A stretch of 6,778 bases of DNA from Oscillibacter sp. (GCA_003487665.1 DNFA01000077.1:2118-8895), one strand, 5' to 3'; counted from the stretch's first letter, positions 1-5,560 are shown. The notes: generated by a model not told the origin, from the sequence alone. Translations and numbers: made by a program.

Positions 1-210
1 CCGCTTGAAACTGCGTTTCAAGACTTCCTCACGCGCGTCGGCTATGATTTCGCGCTGACCTGTCCCACGCGCAACCGGTTTTCCGGTTTTTTCCGGTTCA
101 AAGGATTGTGCCTCCACAGCTTTCCGCGATGCGCTGTCGCGCGACGCTGCCCCCTGCCGCGGTGGGTGCCTTGGTGCTCTACCGCGCGGGTACCGGCAGA
201 TATTCCATCA
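1..210. other. Gene-free stretch downstream of the scaffold gene, function unknown
   Basis: No convincing gene is visible here. Frame +1 is open from the window edge to about 252, but its translation is arginine- and cysteine-rich, runs into the repeats and resembles no family I recognise. Visible structures are a perfect hairpin with 8-bp arms at 4-11 and 15-22 (loop TGC), three CCGGTT hexamers between about 78 and 104 separated by T-runs, and a small CGCGA/TCGCG hairpin at 125-141. A capsid gene would be expected after the scaffold gene in a complete prophage, but none is seen. Confidence 0.5.
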
Positions 211-412
211 CGACGGACGACTCTGTCCGCCCCACATGACCACCGTGCCCCGTAGGGCGGGGCCCATGTGCCCCGCCGCACACTGGCGTGGGAATCCGCC
301 CTAAAAAAGGAAAACGGATTGCCGCGTCGCTTCGCTCCTCGCAATGACAAGGCGTGTAGGGGACGGCGTCCCCGACGTCCCGCCGTAGGGTCGCACGACT
401 CTGTCCGCCCCC
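211..412. repeat. Repeat island 1: mixed short hairpin repeats
   Basis: Several families of short repeats lie side by side. Position 214-229 is a CGGAC/GTCCG hairpin with loop GACTCT. Position 256-277 is a hairpin with arms GGCGGGGC and GCCCCGCC and loop CCATGT. Position 281-298 is identical over 18 bp to 4625-4642, but it is only the right half of that element. Position 316-350 is the 'GGATTGCCGCG...CTCGCAATGACA' type of dispersed repeat, well known in many bacterial genomes. Position 356-384 is a GTAGGGGACGGCGTCCCC unit, followed directly by a degenerate unit at 385-411 ending in the GACTCTGTCCG motif. The same families recur in the second island at 4561-4980. Apparent open frames here are artefacts of the repeats. 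Confidence 0.75.
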
Positions 413-445
413 CTGCACGTACCCTCTCGTGATTCCGTATGGGAT

Positions 446-464
446 GGCGTATCGGGTATACGCC
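446..464. repeat. Small inverted repeat (7-bp arms)
   Basis: Arms GGCGTAT (446-452) and ATACGCC (458-464) flank a 5-nt loop. No T-run follows on either strand, so this is not a classic intrinsic terminator. It lies between repeat island 1 and the scaffold gene; its role is unknown. Confidence 0.4.
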
Positions 465-488
465 GAGGCGGGTTAACGCAGGCAGGGC

Positions 489-528
489 GGAAAAGATCCC
501 GCCGGAGCCTCAGAAGCGGATCTTCTCC
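489..528 (-). promoter_or_regulatory. Stem-loop spanning the scaffold stop codon
   Basis: Arms at 489-499 and 518-528 pair over 11 bp with one G-T pair, around an 18-nt loop that holds the scaffold TGA stop (510-512). One arm is therefore coding and the other lies just downstream. No U-tract follows in the transcribed (minus) direction, so rho-independent termination is doubtful. An RNA-stabilising 3' end or a chance pairing are alternatives. Confidence 0.35.
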
Positions 529-950
529 CCGCCCTGTACCCTCTTCCGTATCTCCGCCAGCTCCTTGCCGCTTAACCCCTTGGGATCCCACCGGCTGACG
601 CTGCGGCGGCGTCCGCCGTTCTCCGCCACACGGCTGCCGCCGCTGGCGATGGCCTGGGTCATCTGCTGCCGCGCCCGCTCCACGGCGAACTCCATGGCGC
701 GGCGCAGCTGCTCGTCCTGCTCCCGCTGCCGCAGCAGCTCTGTCCGCACCGCCTCCTGCCGCAGGCGCTCATTCTCCTGCCGAAGGCCGCGCAGCCGTCC
801 ATCCAGAATTTTCCGGACGCGGGCGTCAAACTCCCCCTTGTACCTTCCGCGGATCAGCGTCTCAAAATCCTCCCCGGCGTCGGGAGCCGTCGTATCGCCC
901 GTCTGCTCCTCCGCCGCAGTCTCCTGCGCCGTCTTTTCCAGCTCGTCCAT
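510..950 (-). CDS. Phage capsid scaffold protein (short)
   Basis: This 146-residue protein has the layout of a tailed-phage scaffold, which directs coat proteins to assemble around the portal and then leaves or is degraded. Residues 1-29 are acidic and low in complexity. Residues 30-45 (FETLIRGRYKGEFDARV) resemble the conserved N-terminal part of Firmicutes phage scaffolds. Residues 45-100 are a charged Arg/Glu/Gln-rich helix, probably coiled coil. The tail from about 105 is basic and ends in GEKIRF, a type of C-terminus I associate with this family and which in scaffolds often contacts the coat protein. The ATG has AAGGAGAG just upstream. The gene follows the Prp-like protease after 24 nt, as expected for scaffold and protease partners. 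At 146 residues it is shorter than many scaffolds. No major capsid gene follows it in the window, which is unusual. Confidence 0.75.
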   Translation of the reverse strand: MDELEKTAQETAAEEQTGDTTAPDAGEDFETLIRGRYKGEFDARVRKILDGRLRGLRQENERLRQEAVRTELLRQREQDEQLRRAMEFAVERARQQMTQAIASGGSRVAENGGRRRSVSRWDPKGLSGKELAEIRKRVQGGEKIRF

Positions 951-974
951 CCGAACTCTCCTTTCCGTGGTAGG

Positions 975-1253
975 TCACGACCCTATTTCCACACTCTCCG
1001 GATATTGCCCGGCCAGCATCTCCAGCCCGCACCGCACCAGCGCAAATTCCCGTGCACAGTCTCCCGCGCCCGTGATGTCCGCGTACCCCTCTCTGATGTC
1101 CCCCCGTGCCAGCTGTCCCTCCTCCTGCAATACCCCGGCCAATGCGTACACCAGCGCGGACACTGCCGCGCATACGATGTCCTGTCCCGGCTGCCCATGC
1201 CCGGCATGCCCCCGCACCGTCAGGTGCGTGCCGCCGCACACCGCCCGTATCAT
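975..1253 (-). CDS. prp: Prp-like cysteine protease (DUF464/YsxB family), probable prohead protease
   Basis: This is a 92-residue protein of the ribosomal-processing cysteine protease family. Family members cleave the N-terminal extension of ribosomal protein L27 in Firmicutes, and host Prp is known to process capsid and scaffold proteins of some staphylococcal phages. The signature is clear: RGHAGHG at 14-20, then GQDIVCAAVSAL at 23-34. The catalytic pair would be His16 and Cys28, 12 residues apart, the same spacing as His22 and Cys34 that I recall for the Staphylococcus aureus enzyme. Its start overlaps the portal stop by 4 nt (ATGA), so translation is probably coupled; there is no strong ribosome binding site of its own. 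A host copy would lie between rplU and rpmA, so its position between portal and scaffold argues for a phage-encoded maturation protease. The substrate is inferred, not shown. Confidence 0.85.
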   Translation of the reverse strand: MIRAVCGGTHLTVRGHAGHGQPGQDIVCAAVSALVYALAGVLQEEGQLARGDIREGYADITGAGDCAREFALVRCGLEMLAGQYPESVEIGS

Positions 1254-3082
1254 CGGGGGCGTACCGCCTGCCGCGTGGCCTGTCTCTGGCGCTCCACCGC
1301 ACCGTTGACGCGTCTGTCCGCCTTACCGCCGCCGCTGTCCCGCTGCCGCAGCTCCTGCTCCAGCGTCTCGCTGAGATGCGTCCCCTGCGCCTTGTCCAGC
1401 AGCGCCACCGCCTGCCGCAGCGATGCCGTCAGCCACTCCTTCTGCTCCGTCTCCTTCTGTCCCTGCCGGATAACCTCCGTCAGCGTCTCCTTGTGGCGGA
1501 ACTGCATCAGCTCCAGGCACCGCAGCGCCTGCTCTGCCATATCGCTGCGGAAGAATCCCATCTGGAACAGCTGCAAAGCCAGCTGGTTGTACTCCATGGT
1601 CTGATACGGCGTCTCATCCTGCGCCGTCACCTCCAGATCGAACTCCGGCACCCGATAGCCGCCTGTCAGCAGCGGACGGGGCTGCAGGCCCCTGTTGTCG
1701 AACATGGCGAACTGCCCGCCGTTCTTCCCCAGCAGGCGGAACTGCCGGGGCATGTCGTAAAACTGCCGTACAAGCTCGATGCACAGCGTCAGCACCTGGG
1801 AAAACGCCTCATACCCGTCGTCGATCATGTTGCGGGACAGCTTTCCGCCCGCCTCCTGCAGGGCGGCGATGGCCGTGGCCGCCGTGACGCCGCCGGCGGT
1901 GCCGCCGCTCATCACATCCCGGTTGCCCGCCGTCTCCTTCATCTCCGCGATCTTGTTCTGTAAAACCGCCACATACACGCTGTCCAGCGAAGGCACCCGA
2001 ATGGGCGCGATGGAGTCCGCCCCCAGATTCCCGTTGGTATGTACGAAGGGTCTTGTCCAGTCCGCGTACTCGTTCTCGTTCACCGCCCCGTCGGAGCGGA
2101 TGAAGAACCGGGGCGTGGCCGCCGCCAGCGTGTTTTTCAGGATGGCCTGGTTCATCAGGTCGATCTGCTTCTGCGCCGACTTGCACAGATCCACATACCC
2201 GTACCCGCCGGGCGTCCCCTCCTCCGGGAACAGCACGTCGAACACGAACGGGTACTTCCCGTGGTCGTACCAGCCGCGTTCCGCCATCTCCGGGTCGTTC
2301 TCCGTGGCGTACAGCACCTCCTCCCCCACGAACTTGCAGTACTGCAGCACCTGCCGCCCCTCCTGCTCCGTGTGATAGTACCAGTCCACCACCAGCGACT
2401 GCTCCGACGTGTCCACCTTGTCGTCATACAGATACCGGCTCACCTGCACGCCGCTGCGTCCCAGCTTCCCCTCCAGCTGCGGATATTCCCGCTCCAGCCG
2501 CCGGTTGGGCACCAGCTCCGTACAGAAGAAGCTCTCCGACTCCTGTATATCCTGCACCCCCGGCTCCCAGAACAGATTCAGCACGTCCATGCTGCGGATG
2601 CTCACGTCTCCCAGCCCGTGCAGCTTATCCCCGTCCCAGAACACGCCGTACACGGCGCATCCGGACTTCAGCTTGTTCCACCACGCCTGGGAATACGCCT
2701 TCTTGAACCGGTTGTTCTTCAGGATCACCGGCAGTATCCGGCTCAGCTCCTCCGCCTCCCGGCGGTCGTTAGGCTCTCTGGGCAACACCGTCGGCTCCGG
2801 ATAGCAGTCCATGGCGTCCGCGTGCTTGCTGAGGATGCAGTTCACCAGCCACCCGCTGGCCGGCCTGATATCCTCCCTCCGGCCGCCCTCGCCGGCCTTG
2901 TCCATCTGCTCCCAGTGCCGCAGCTTCCAGAACTGCTCATTGTCGATGATGCGCCGGTCCAGATTCTGCTTTCCCAGCCGATAGCGCCGCAGCACCTCTG
3001 CCGCCGCCCTCACCTCCGCCGCGCCGATCTTCCCCGGTGCGCCCGTCTCCTTTTCTGCTGTCCGAGCCGTCTCACGCTCCAT
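1250..3082 (-). CDS. Phage portal protein, probably P22-like
   Basis: This is a 610-residue protein just downstream of terL, the usual place for the portal: the dodecameric ring at one capsid vertex through which DNA is packaged and ejected, and onto which TerL docks. Visible features are a basic, Ala-rich N-terminus (1-45), a Trp-rich segment with NEQFWKLRHWEQM at about 48-60, a wing/stem-like central region with aromatic clusters (about 125-300), KSAQKQIDLMNQAILKN at 301-317, and a Gly/Ala-rich turn (about 388-412) before a long helical part. Residues 500-580 are helical and charged, as in portal crown or barrel regions. The length and layout fit P22-like portals better than shorter HK97-type ones, but this is by recollection of the family. 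The ATG has an excellent AGGGAGGT site 6 nt upstream (3089-3096). The stop overlaps the protease start by 4 nt. Confidence 0.75.
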   Translation of the reverse strand: MERETARTAEKETGAPGKIGAAEVRAAAEVLRRYRLGKQNLDRRIIDNEQFWKLRHWEQMDKAGEGGRREDIRPASGWLVNCILSKHADAMDCYPEPTVLPREPNDRREAEELSRILPVILKNNRFKKAYSQAWWNKLKSGCAVYGVFWDGDKLHGLGDVSIRSMDVLNLFWEPGVQDIQESESFFCTELVPNRRLEREYPQLEGKLGRSGVQVSRYLYDDKVDTSEQSLVVDWYYHTEQEGRQVLQYCKFVGEEVLYATENDPEMAERGWYDHGKYPFVFDVLFPEEGTPGGYGYVDLCKSAQKQIDLMNQAILKNTLAAATPRFFIRSDGAVNENEYADWTRPFVHTNGNLGADSIAPIRVPSLDSVYVAVLQNKIAEMKETAGNRDVMSGGTAGGVTAATAIAALQEAGGKLSRNMIDDGYEAFSQVLTLCIELVRQFYDMPRQFRLLGKNGGQFAMFDNRGLQPRPLLTGGYRVPEFDLEVTAQDETPYQTMEYNQLALQLFQMGFFRSDMAEQALRCLELMQFRHKETLTEVIRQGQKETEQKEWLTASLRQAVALLDKAQGTHLSETLEQELRQRDSGGGKADRRVNGAVERQRQATRQAVRPR

Positions 3083-3088
3083 GCCAGC

Positions 3089-3096
3089 ACCTCCCT
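3089..3096 (-). promoter_or_regulatory. Strong ribosome binding site of the portal gene
   Basis: On the minus strand this reads AGGGAGGT, ending 6 nt before the ATG at 3082. It fixes the start of the portal gene and is the best ribosome binding site of the cassette. Confidence 0.75.
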
Positions 3097-3129
3097 TTCC
3101 TGTGTTCTGACCCTACCCTCTCCCCGCCC

Positions 3130-3181
3130 GGGAGTTGCCCATTTGTGTGCAACTCCCCTCATTTTTTCAAAAAATTTTTTT
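3130..3181. repeat. Hairpin plus A-tract/T-tract motif, copy 1 (3' end of terL)
   Basis: A perfect hairpin with 9-bp arms GGGAGTTGC (3130-3138) and GCAACTCCC (3149-3157) and a 10-nt loop is followed on the plus strand by a T-run, then by six A and seven T (3169-3181). The AT part covers the last codons and the stop of terL (stop at 3167-3169). A related copy lies at 5635-5683. Thirteen bases (AGTTGCACACAAA) are identical, but on opposite strands, so the loop is inverted relative to the AT tract. In the plus direction the hairpin followed by T-run resembles an intrinsic terminator; in the direction of phage transcription it does not. Confidence 0.65.
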
Positions 3182-4522
3182 CGCCATGTTCAGCGGGTCG
3201 TCCCCGATCTGCCTCACCTCCGCCGTCCGCGGCGCGATAGGCCGCATCATGCAGAAATACCGGCTCTCGTCCGCCACATGATCCTCCTGACTGGTGTCCA
3301 CGTCCTCCGGCGCCGTGCCGCTGTACAGCAGCCCCGGCACTGTCCGGATAAACGCCCGGCAGTTCTCGAACACATACAGCATGGGATATCCCTCCCCGTC
3401 GAAGGCCATCCGGTAGTGCATCTGCATCCACCCCGGTATCCGCTGGTTGTCCCCCTTCACGAAGTAAATGCGGTGCCGCAGCGCCGTCTCATAGATGCTC
3501 TCGCCCCGGCTGGCGTCCCAGATGGCGGGGTCGGCCACGCCGTGTATGGTGCGTCCCCGCAGATCGGGATGCTCCTCCTCGATGCGCCGTATCTCCGCGA
3601 ACTGCTTCTCCGGCGTCCACAGCACGCCCTCGTCCGGCGTCCCCGTGCAGCCGTACAGCTCCGCGATCCGGTACACGCATCCGTCGTGATCCACCGCCCA
3701 CCAGCCGCAGGAGAAGGGCTTGGCGTACCCGAAGTCGTAGCTTCTGTACACGTTCCACTCCCTCGGTATGCGGAACGGCCTGATCACATGGCTGTACCGC
3801 CTGTCCTCATAGTGCGCCGGGTCGTCCGTAAACTCCTGAAACACCTGCCCCGCCAGCACGTCCCACTTGCCCTCCAGCCACGCCGCGCGCAGCTTGGGCG
3901 GCAGCGCCTCCAGCTGCTTCACATACTCCGGCTGCCGCGCCAGCAGCACCCGGTTGTCCGTCACCCGCGCCGGTATAAAGACGTAGTCCTCTCCGTTCTC
4001 CCCCGGCTCATACCGCCTGTCGATAAACAGCCGCTTGATGTACCCGTGTCCCGGCCCACCCGGATTACAGGTGTAGTAGATCCGCTTGGGAAAGCCGTTC
4101 ACCCCTCGCACGCACGCCGCCAGCTGCCGCATCCACCGCTCCTGTAATTGGGTGGCCTCATCGAAAAAGATCACGTCGTACTCCGCACCCTGATACCGCT
4201 CCGCGTCCCTGTCGCTGCCGCAGTACCCGAACTGTAAGCTGCTGCCGTTGGCGAACACAAACCGTCTCTCTCCGGCGCGGTACGCCGCCGCCCCCGCCAG
4301 CTCCCGCCGCAGGAACGTCAGATGGTTGGCCTCGATCTCCGGCAGCGTCCGCCGCACCAGCAGCAGCCGTATGCCCGGATACCGCAGCGCCAGCAGCTTG
4401 GCCTTGCACCGCACCGCCCAGCTCTTTCCGCCGCCCCGCGCCCCGCCGAAGGCGATATACTTCTTCTCGCACCGCAGGAATTCCTTCTGCCTCTCATTGG
4501 GTGTCCCGATATAGATCTCCAT
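3167..4522 (-). CDS. terL: Phage terminase large subunit (packaging ATPase and nuclease)
   Basis: This 451-residue motor protein pumps phage DNA through the portal and cuts the concatemer. The ATPase half has a Walker A motif GGARGGGKS (26-34), Walker B VIFFDE (117-122, Asp121 and catalytic Glu122) and a coupling motif YTCNPGGPGH (150-159). The RNase H-like nuclease half shows the expected acidic residues: Asp263 in YDFGYAKP, Asp331 in VADPAIWD and Asp418 in DHVADESRY. Nothing essential is missing, and the length is normal for the family. I chose the ATG at 4522, not the one at 4561, because AAGGGGGAG and GGAGGAG lie just upstream and the protein then begins with the usual TPNERQKEF segment. 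Unusually, a repeat island of about 460 bp separates it from terS, and its 3' end runs into a hairpin/A-tract motif. Confidence 0.95.
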   Translation of the reverse strand: MEIYIGTPNERQKEFLRCEKKYIAFGGARGGGKSWAVRCKAKLLALRYPGIRLLLVRRTLPEIEANHLTFLRRELAGAAAYRAGERRFVFANGSSLQFGYCGSDRDAERYQGAEYDVIFFDEATQLQERWMRQLAACVRGVNGFPKRIYYTCNPGGPGHGYIKRLFIDRRYEPGENGEDYVFIPARVTDNRVLLARQPEYVKQLEALPPKLRAAWLEGKWDVLAGQVFQEFTDDPAHYEDRRYSHVIRPFRIPREWNVYRSYDFGYAKPFSCGWWAVDHDGCVYRIAELYGCTGTPDEGVLWTPEKQFAEIRRIEEEHPDLRGRTIHGVADPAIWDASRGESIYETALRHRIYFVKGDNQRIPGWMQMHYRMAFDGEGYPMLYVFENCRAFIRTVPGLLYSGTAPEDVDTSQEDHVADESRYFCMMRPIAPRTAEVRQIGDDPLNMAKKIF

Positions 4523-4601
4523 TCTCTCCCCCTTTTCTCCTCCAAAAATCGCACCCTGCATGACACGCCCTCCCCGACGTCCCCCCAGCGCGAAGCGCTG
4601 T

Positions 4602-4642
4602 CATTCCGAGCCAGTGACCGATGTCACTGGCGTGGGAATCCG
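4602..4642. repeat. Palindromic dispersed element, intact copy
   Basis: The core arms GCCAGTGAC (4610-4618) and GTCACTGGC (4623-4631) pair over 9 bp with a 4-nt loop. Outer arms ATTCC (4603-4607) and GGAAT (4635-4639) extend the hairpin across a small internal loop. The right half recurs exactly at 281-298, and a diverged whole copy lies at 4851-4887. Confidence 0.65.
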
Positions 4643-4675
4643 TTCCCCGCGCCCGCAGGCGCGGAACCCCATTCC

Positions 4676-4798
4676 GCAGGGCACGCCGCCCTCGATGTCC
4701 CGTCCGTAGGGGACGGCGTCCCCGACGTCCCGCCCCGTAGGCCACGCCGTCCCCGACGTCCCGCCCCATAGGGGGCGGATGTCCACATCCGCCCGTTT
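4676..4798. repeat. Tandem array of four 30-31 bp hairpin units
   Basis: Units start at 4676, 4706, 4737 and 4768, each with a GCAGG, GTAGG or ATAGG opening and most ending CCCGCCC or similar. Units 2 and 3 share CGTCCCCGACGTCCCG. Unit 2 has a GGGGAC-GGC-GTCCCC hairpin. In unit 3 the left arm has diverged. Unit 4 has a near-perfect palindrome with arms GGGCGGATGT (4773-4782) and ACATCCGCCC (4785-4794). Unique spacers are absent, so it is not a CRISPR array. Related units occur at 356-411 and at 6762-6778, where the window ends inside the unit. Confidence 0.65.
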
Positions 4799-4815
4799 CT
4801 CGCCACCCCTTGTAG

Positions 4816-4837
4816 GGCGGGACCCATGTGTCCCGCC
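4816..4837. repeat. Hairpin repeat with compensatory change relative to 256-277
   Basis: Arms GGCGGGAC (4816-4823) and GTCCCGCC (4830-4837) flank the loop CCATGT. The copy at 256-277 has the same loop and arms GGCGGGGC/GCCCCGCC. The one difference in each arm compensates, so pairing is kept in both. Confidence 0.7.
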
Positions 4838-4850
4838 GCCTTACACCTGT

Positions 4851-4887
4851 CATTCCCAGCCCGTGTTCACATTGGCATGGCGATCCG
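4851..4887. repeat. Palindromic dispersed element, diverged copy
   Basis: This aligns with the element at 4602-4642 (CATTCC at the left end, GATCCG at the right end). The core is reduced to GCC..GTG paired with CAC..GGC, with mismatches. Confidence 0.5.
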
Positions 4888-4897
4888 TTTGCCCTTG

Positions 4898-4945
4898 CCT
4901 CCCTCTGCGAGGGAGGTGGCAGCGCGAAGCGCTGACGGAGGGAGT
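4898..4945. repeat. CCTCCCTC/GAGGGAGG dispersed repeat
   Basis: An 8-bp hairpin (4898-4905 with 4909-4916, loop TGC) is followed by an AGCGC-GAA-GCGCT hairpin (4921-4933) and then GACGGAGGGAG. The last part could pair with the first arm instead, giving two alternative folds. Repeats of this pattern are common in Firmicutes genomes. Confidence 0.6.
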
Positions 4946-4946
4946 T

Positions 4947-4976
4947 CGTAGGGGCGGACGACTCTGTCCGCCCTCG
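4947..4976. repeat. GGGCGGAC/GTCCGCCC hairpin repeat
   Basis: A perfect 8-bp hairpin (4952-4959 with 4966-4973) with loop GACTCT. A shorter copy with the same loop lies at 214-229, and a broken one at about 391-411. It ends only a few bases from the terS stop. Confidence 0.65.
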
Positions 4977-4980
4977 CCCC

Positions 4981-5376
4981 CTACCTGCTCCATTCCTCCG
5001 CGTCGCCCAGCACCACCTGCACCGTCTCCGCCGCTGTCGGCTCCTCCTCCCGCAGCGTCTTTTCCAGCCCCGTCAGCGTCTGCAATACCCCCGCCATCTC
5101 CTTCAGCTCCTTGATGCTCACCTCGCCGTCCTCCACCTGCGCGGCTGCCTGCCGCGCGGCAGTCATCAGCGCCTTCGCCACCTGCCGCAGGTATCGCCTG
5201 TCATCGATGCTCTGATCTCTTCCCCGCGTTCTTCTCCCCTTCCAGCACTCCTTCTGCGCATGCGTCCAGATGCTCTGTATCGACACGCCGTATTCCTCCG
5301 CCAGCTGCCGGTATGTGCAGTCCTCCGTCTCATATCTCGCCCGCACTTCCTCCCACGGGGTACACCTTTTAGCCAT
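4981..5376 (-). CDS. terS: Phage terminase small subunit (DNA-recognition subunit)
   Basis: This 131-residue protein has the build of a small terminase, the ring-forming subunit that binds the packaging start site and recruits TerL. Residues 7-45 form the N-terminal helix-turn-helix: WEEVRARYETEDCTYRQLAE followed by EYGVSIQSIWTHAQKECW. A long helical region follows (about 60-110), including an ELKEMAGVLQTL stretch typical of the oligomerisation domain. The C-terminus, VQVVLGDAEEW, is acidic, as in relatives where it contacts TerL. I chose the ATG at 5376 because GGGAGGT lies 7-8 nt upstream. A GTG at 5385 in the same frame would sit directly against that site with no spacing. The start overlaps the preceding gene by 8 nt (ATGGCTAA), so translation is probably coupled. 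TerL follows only after a repeat island. Confidence 0.88.
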   Translation of the reverse strand: MAKRCTPWEEVRARYETEDCTYRQLAEEYGVSIQSIWTHAQKECWKGRRTRGRDQSIDDRRYLRQVAKALMTAARQAAAQVEDGEVSIKELKEMAGVLQTLTGLEKTLREEEPTAAETVQVVLGDAEEWSR

Positions 5377-5560
5377 CCGCCTCACCTCCCGTCACCTCAT
5401 AGGCCGCCAATATCTGCGCCGCGAACTCCGCCAGACACCCCCGGCACACGTTCTCCCCGCTGACCCGGTAATACCGCTCCCCGCACCGCAGATCCCTGCC
5501 GCACAGGTCGCACACGCCGCACACCGCGTCCCGTTTTTCGTCTATTCTCCTGTACCTCAT
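5369..5560 (-). CDS. Small putative zinc-binding protein at the head of the terminase operon
   Basis: A 63-residue protein with paired cysteine motifs CDLC (Cys17, Cys20) and CRGC (Cys39, Cys42), 18 residues apart, fitting a zinc ribbon or treble-clef-like fold. Cys14 and Cys26 are extra and could take part. The middle, GERYYRVSGENVC, reads as the beta strands between two knuckles. The C-terminal 20 residues are probably helical. The ATG at 5560 has GGGGGAGGA about 6 nt upstream. It overlaps terS by 8 nt, so the two are probably made together. I do not recognise a defined function. Small zinc proteins, including HNH endonucleases, often sit next to terminases, but no HNH histidine motif is visible here. 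DNA binding or an accessory role in packaging is possible only as inference. Confidence 0.7.
   Translation of the reverse strand: MRYRRIDEKRDAVCGVCDLCGRDLRCGERYYRVSGENVCRGCLAEFAAQILAAYEVTGGEADG

Larger units (their letters stand above)
4561..4980. repeat. Repeat island 2 between terS and terL
   Basis: About 420 bp without a credible gene, composed almost entirely of short dispersed repeats. In order: an AGCGC-GAA-GCGCT hairpin (4587-4599); a 'CATTCC...GGAATCC' element (4602-4642) with a 9-bp core stem; a GC-rich hairpin (about 4643-4667); a tandem array of four units of 30-31 bp (4676-4798); a GGCGGGAC/GTCCCGCC hairpin (4816-4837); a diverged second copy of the 'CATTCC' element (4851-4887); a CCTCCCTC/GAGGGAGG hairpin with an adjacent AGCGC hairpin (4898-4945); and a GGGCGGAC/GTCCGCCC hairpin (4952-4973). 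Phage terS and terL are normally adjacent, so this looks like accumulated chromosomal repeats. Whether transcription reads through it is unknown. Confidence 0.8.

Noticed and set aside
42..591. Open frames giving peptides such as IARSEATRQSV or CEERSDAAIR
   Set aside because: These are well-known false translations of the dispersed 'CGCAATGACA' type repeat and its neighbours.
439..1963. Long plus-strand frames opposite scaffold, protease and portal
   Set aside because: Ser/Arg/Pro-rich shadows with no motifs, while the minus-strand genes have clear families and start signals.
1541..2748. LQLFQMGFF in the portal as a Prp cleavage site
   Set aside because: It is internal (about residues 503-511) in a helical portion, lies far from the N-terminus, and does not match LQFFA closely, so it is most likely part of the portal fold.
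2039..4147. A 702-residue open frame on the plus strand
   Set aside because: It is antisense to terL and portal, rich in Leu, His, Arg and Pro as expected for the shadow of GC-rich codons, and has no ribosome binding site or recognisable domain.
4523..4561. ATG at 4561 as the start of terL
   Set aside because: It would add 13 residues unlike other terminases and lies upstream of the strong purine-rich sites that serve the ATG at 4522.
4676..4798. Possible CRISPR array
   Set aside because: The units adjoin without unique spacers, each unit itself varies, and no cas gene is near.
5377..5385. GTG at 5385 as the start of terS
   Set aside because: The ribosome binding site GGGAGG would touch the start codon. 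The ATG at 5376 has normal spacing.
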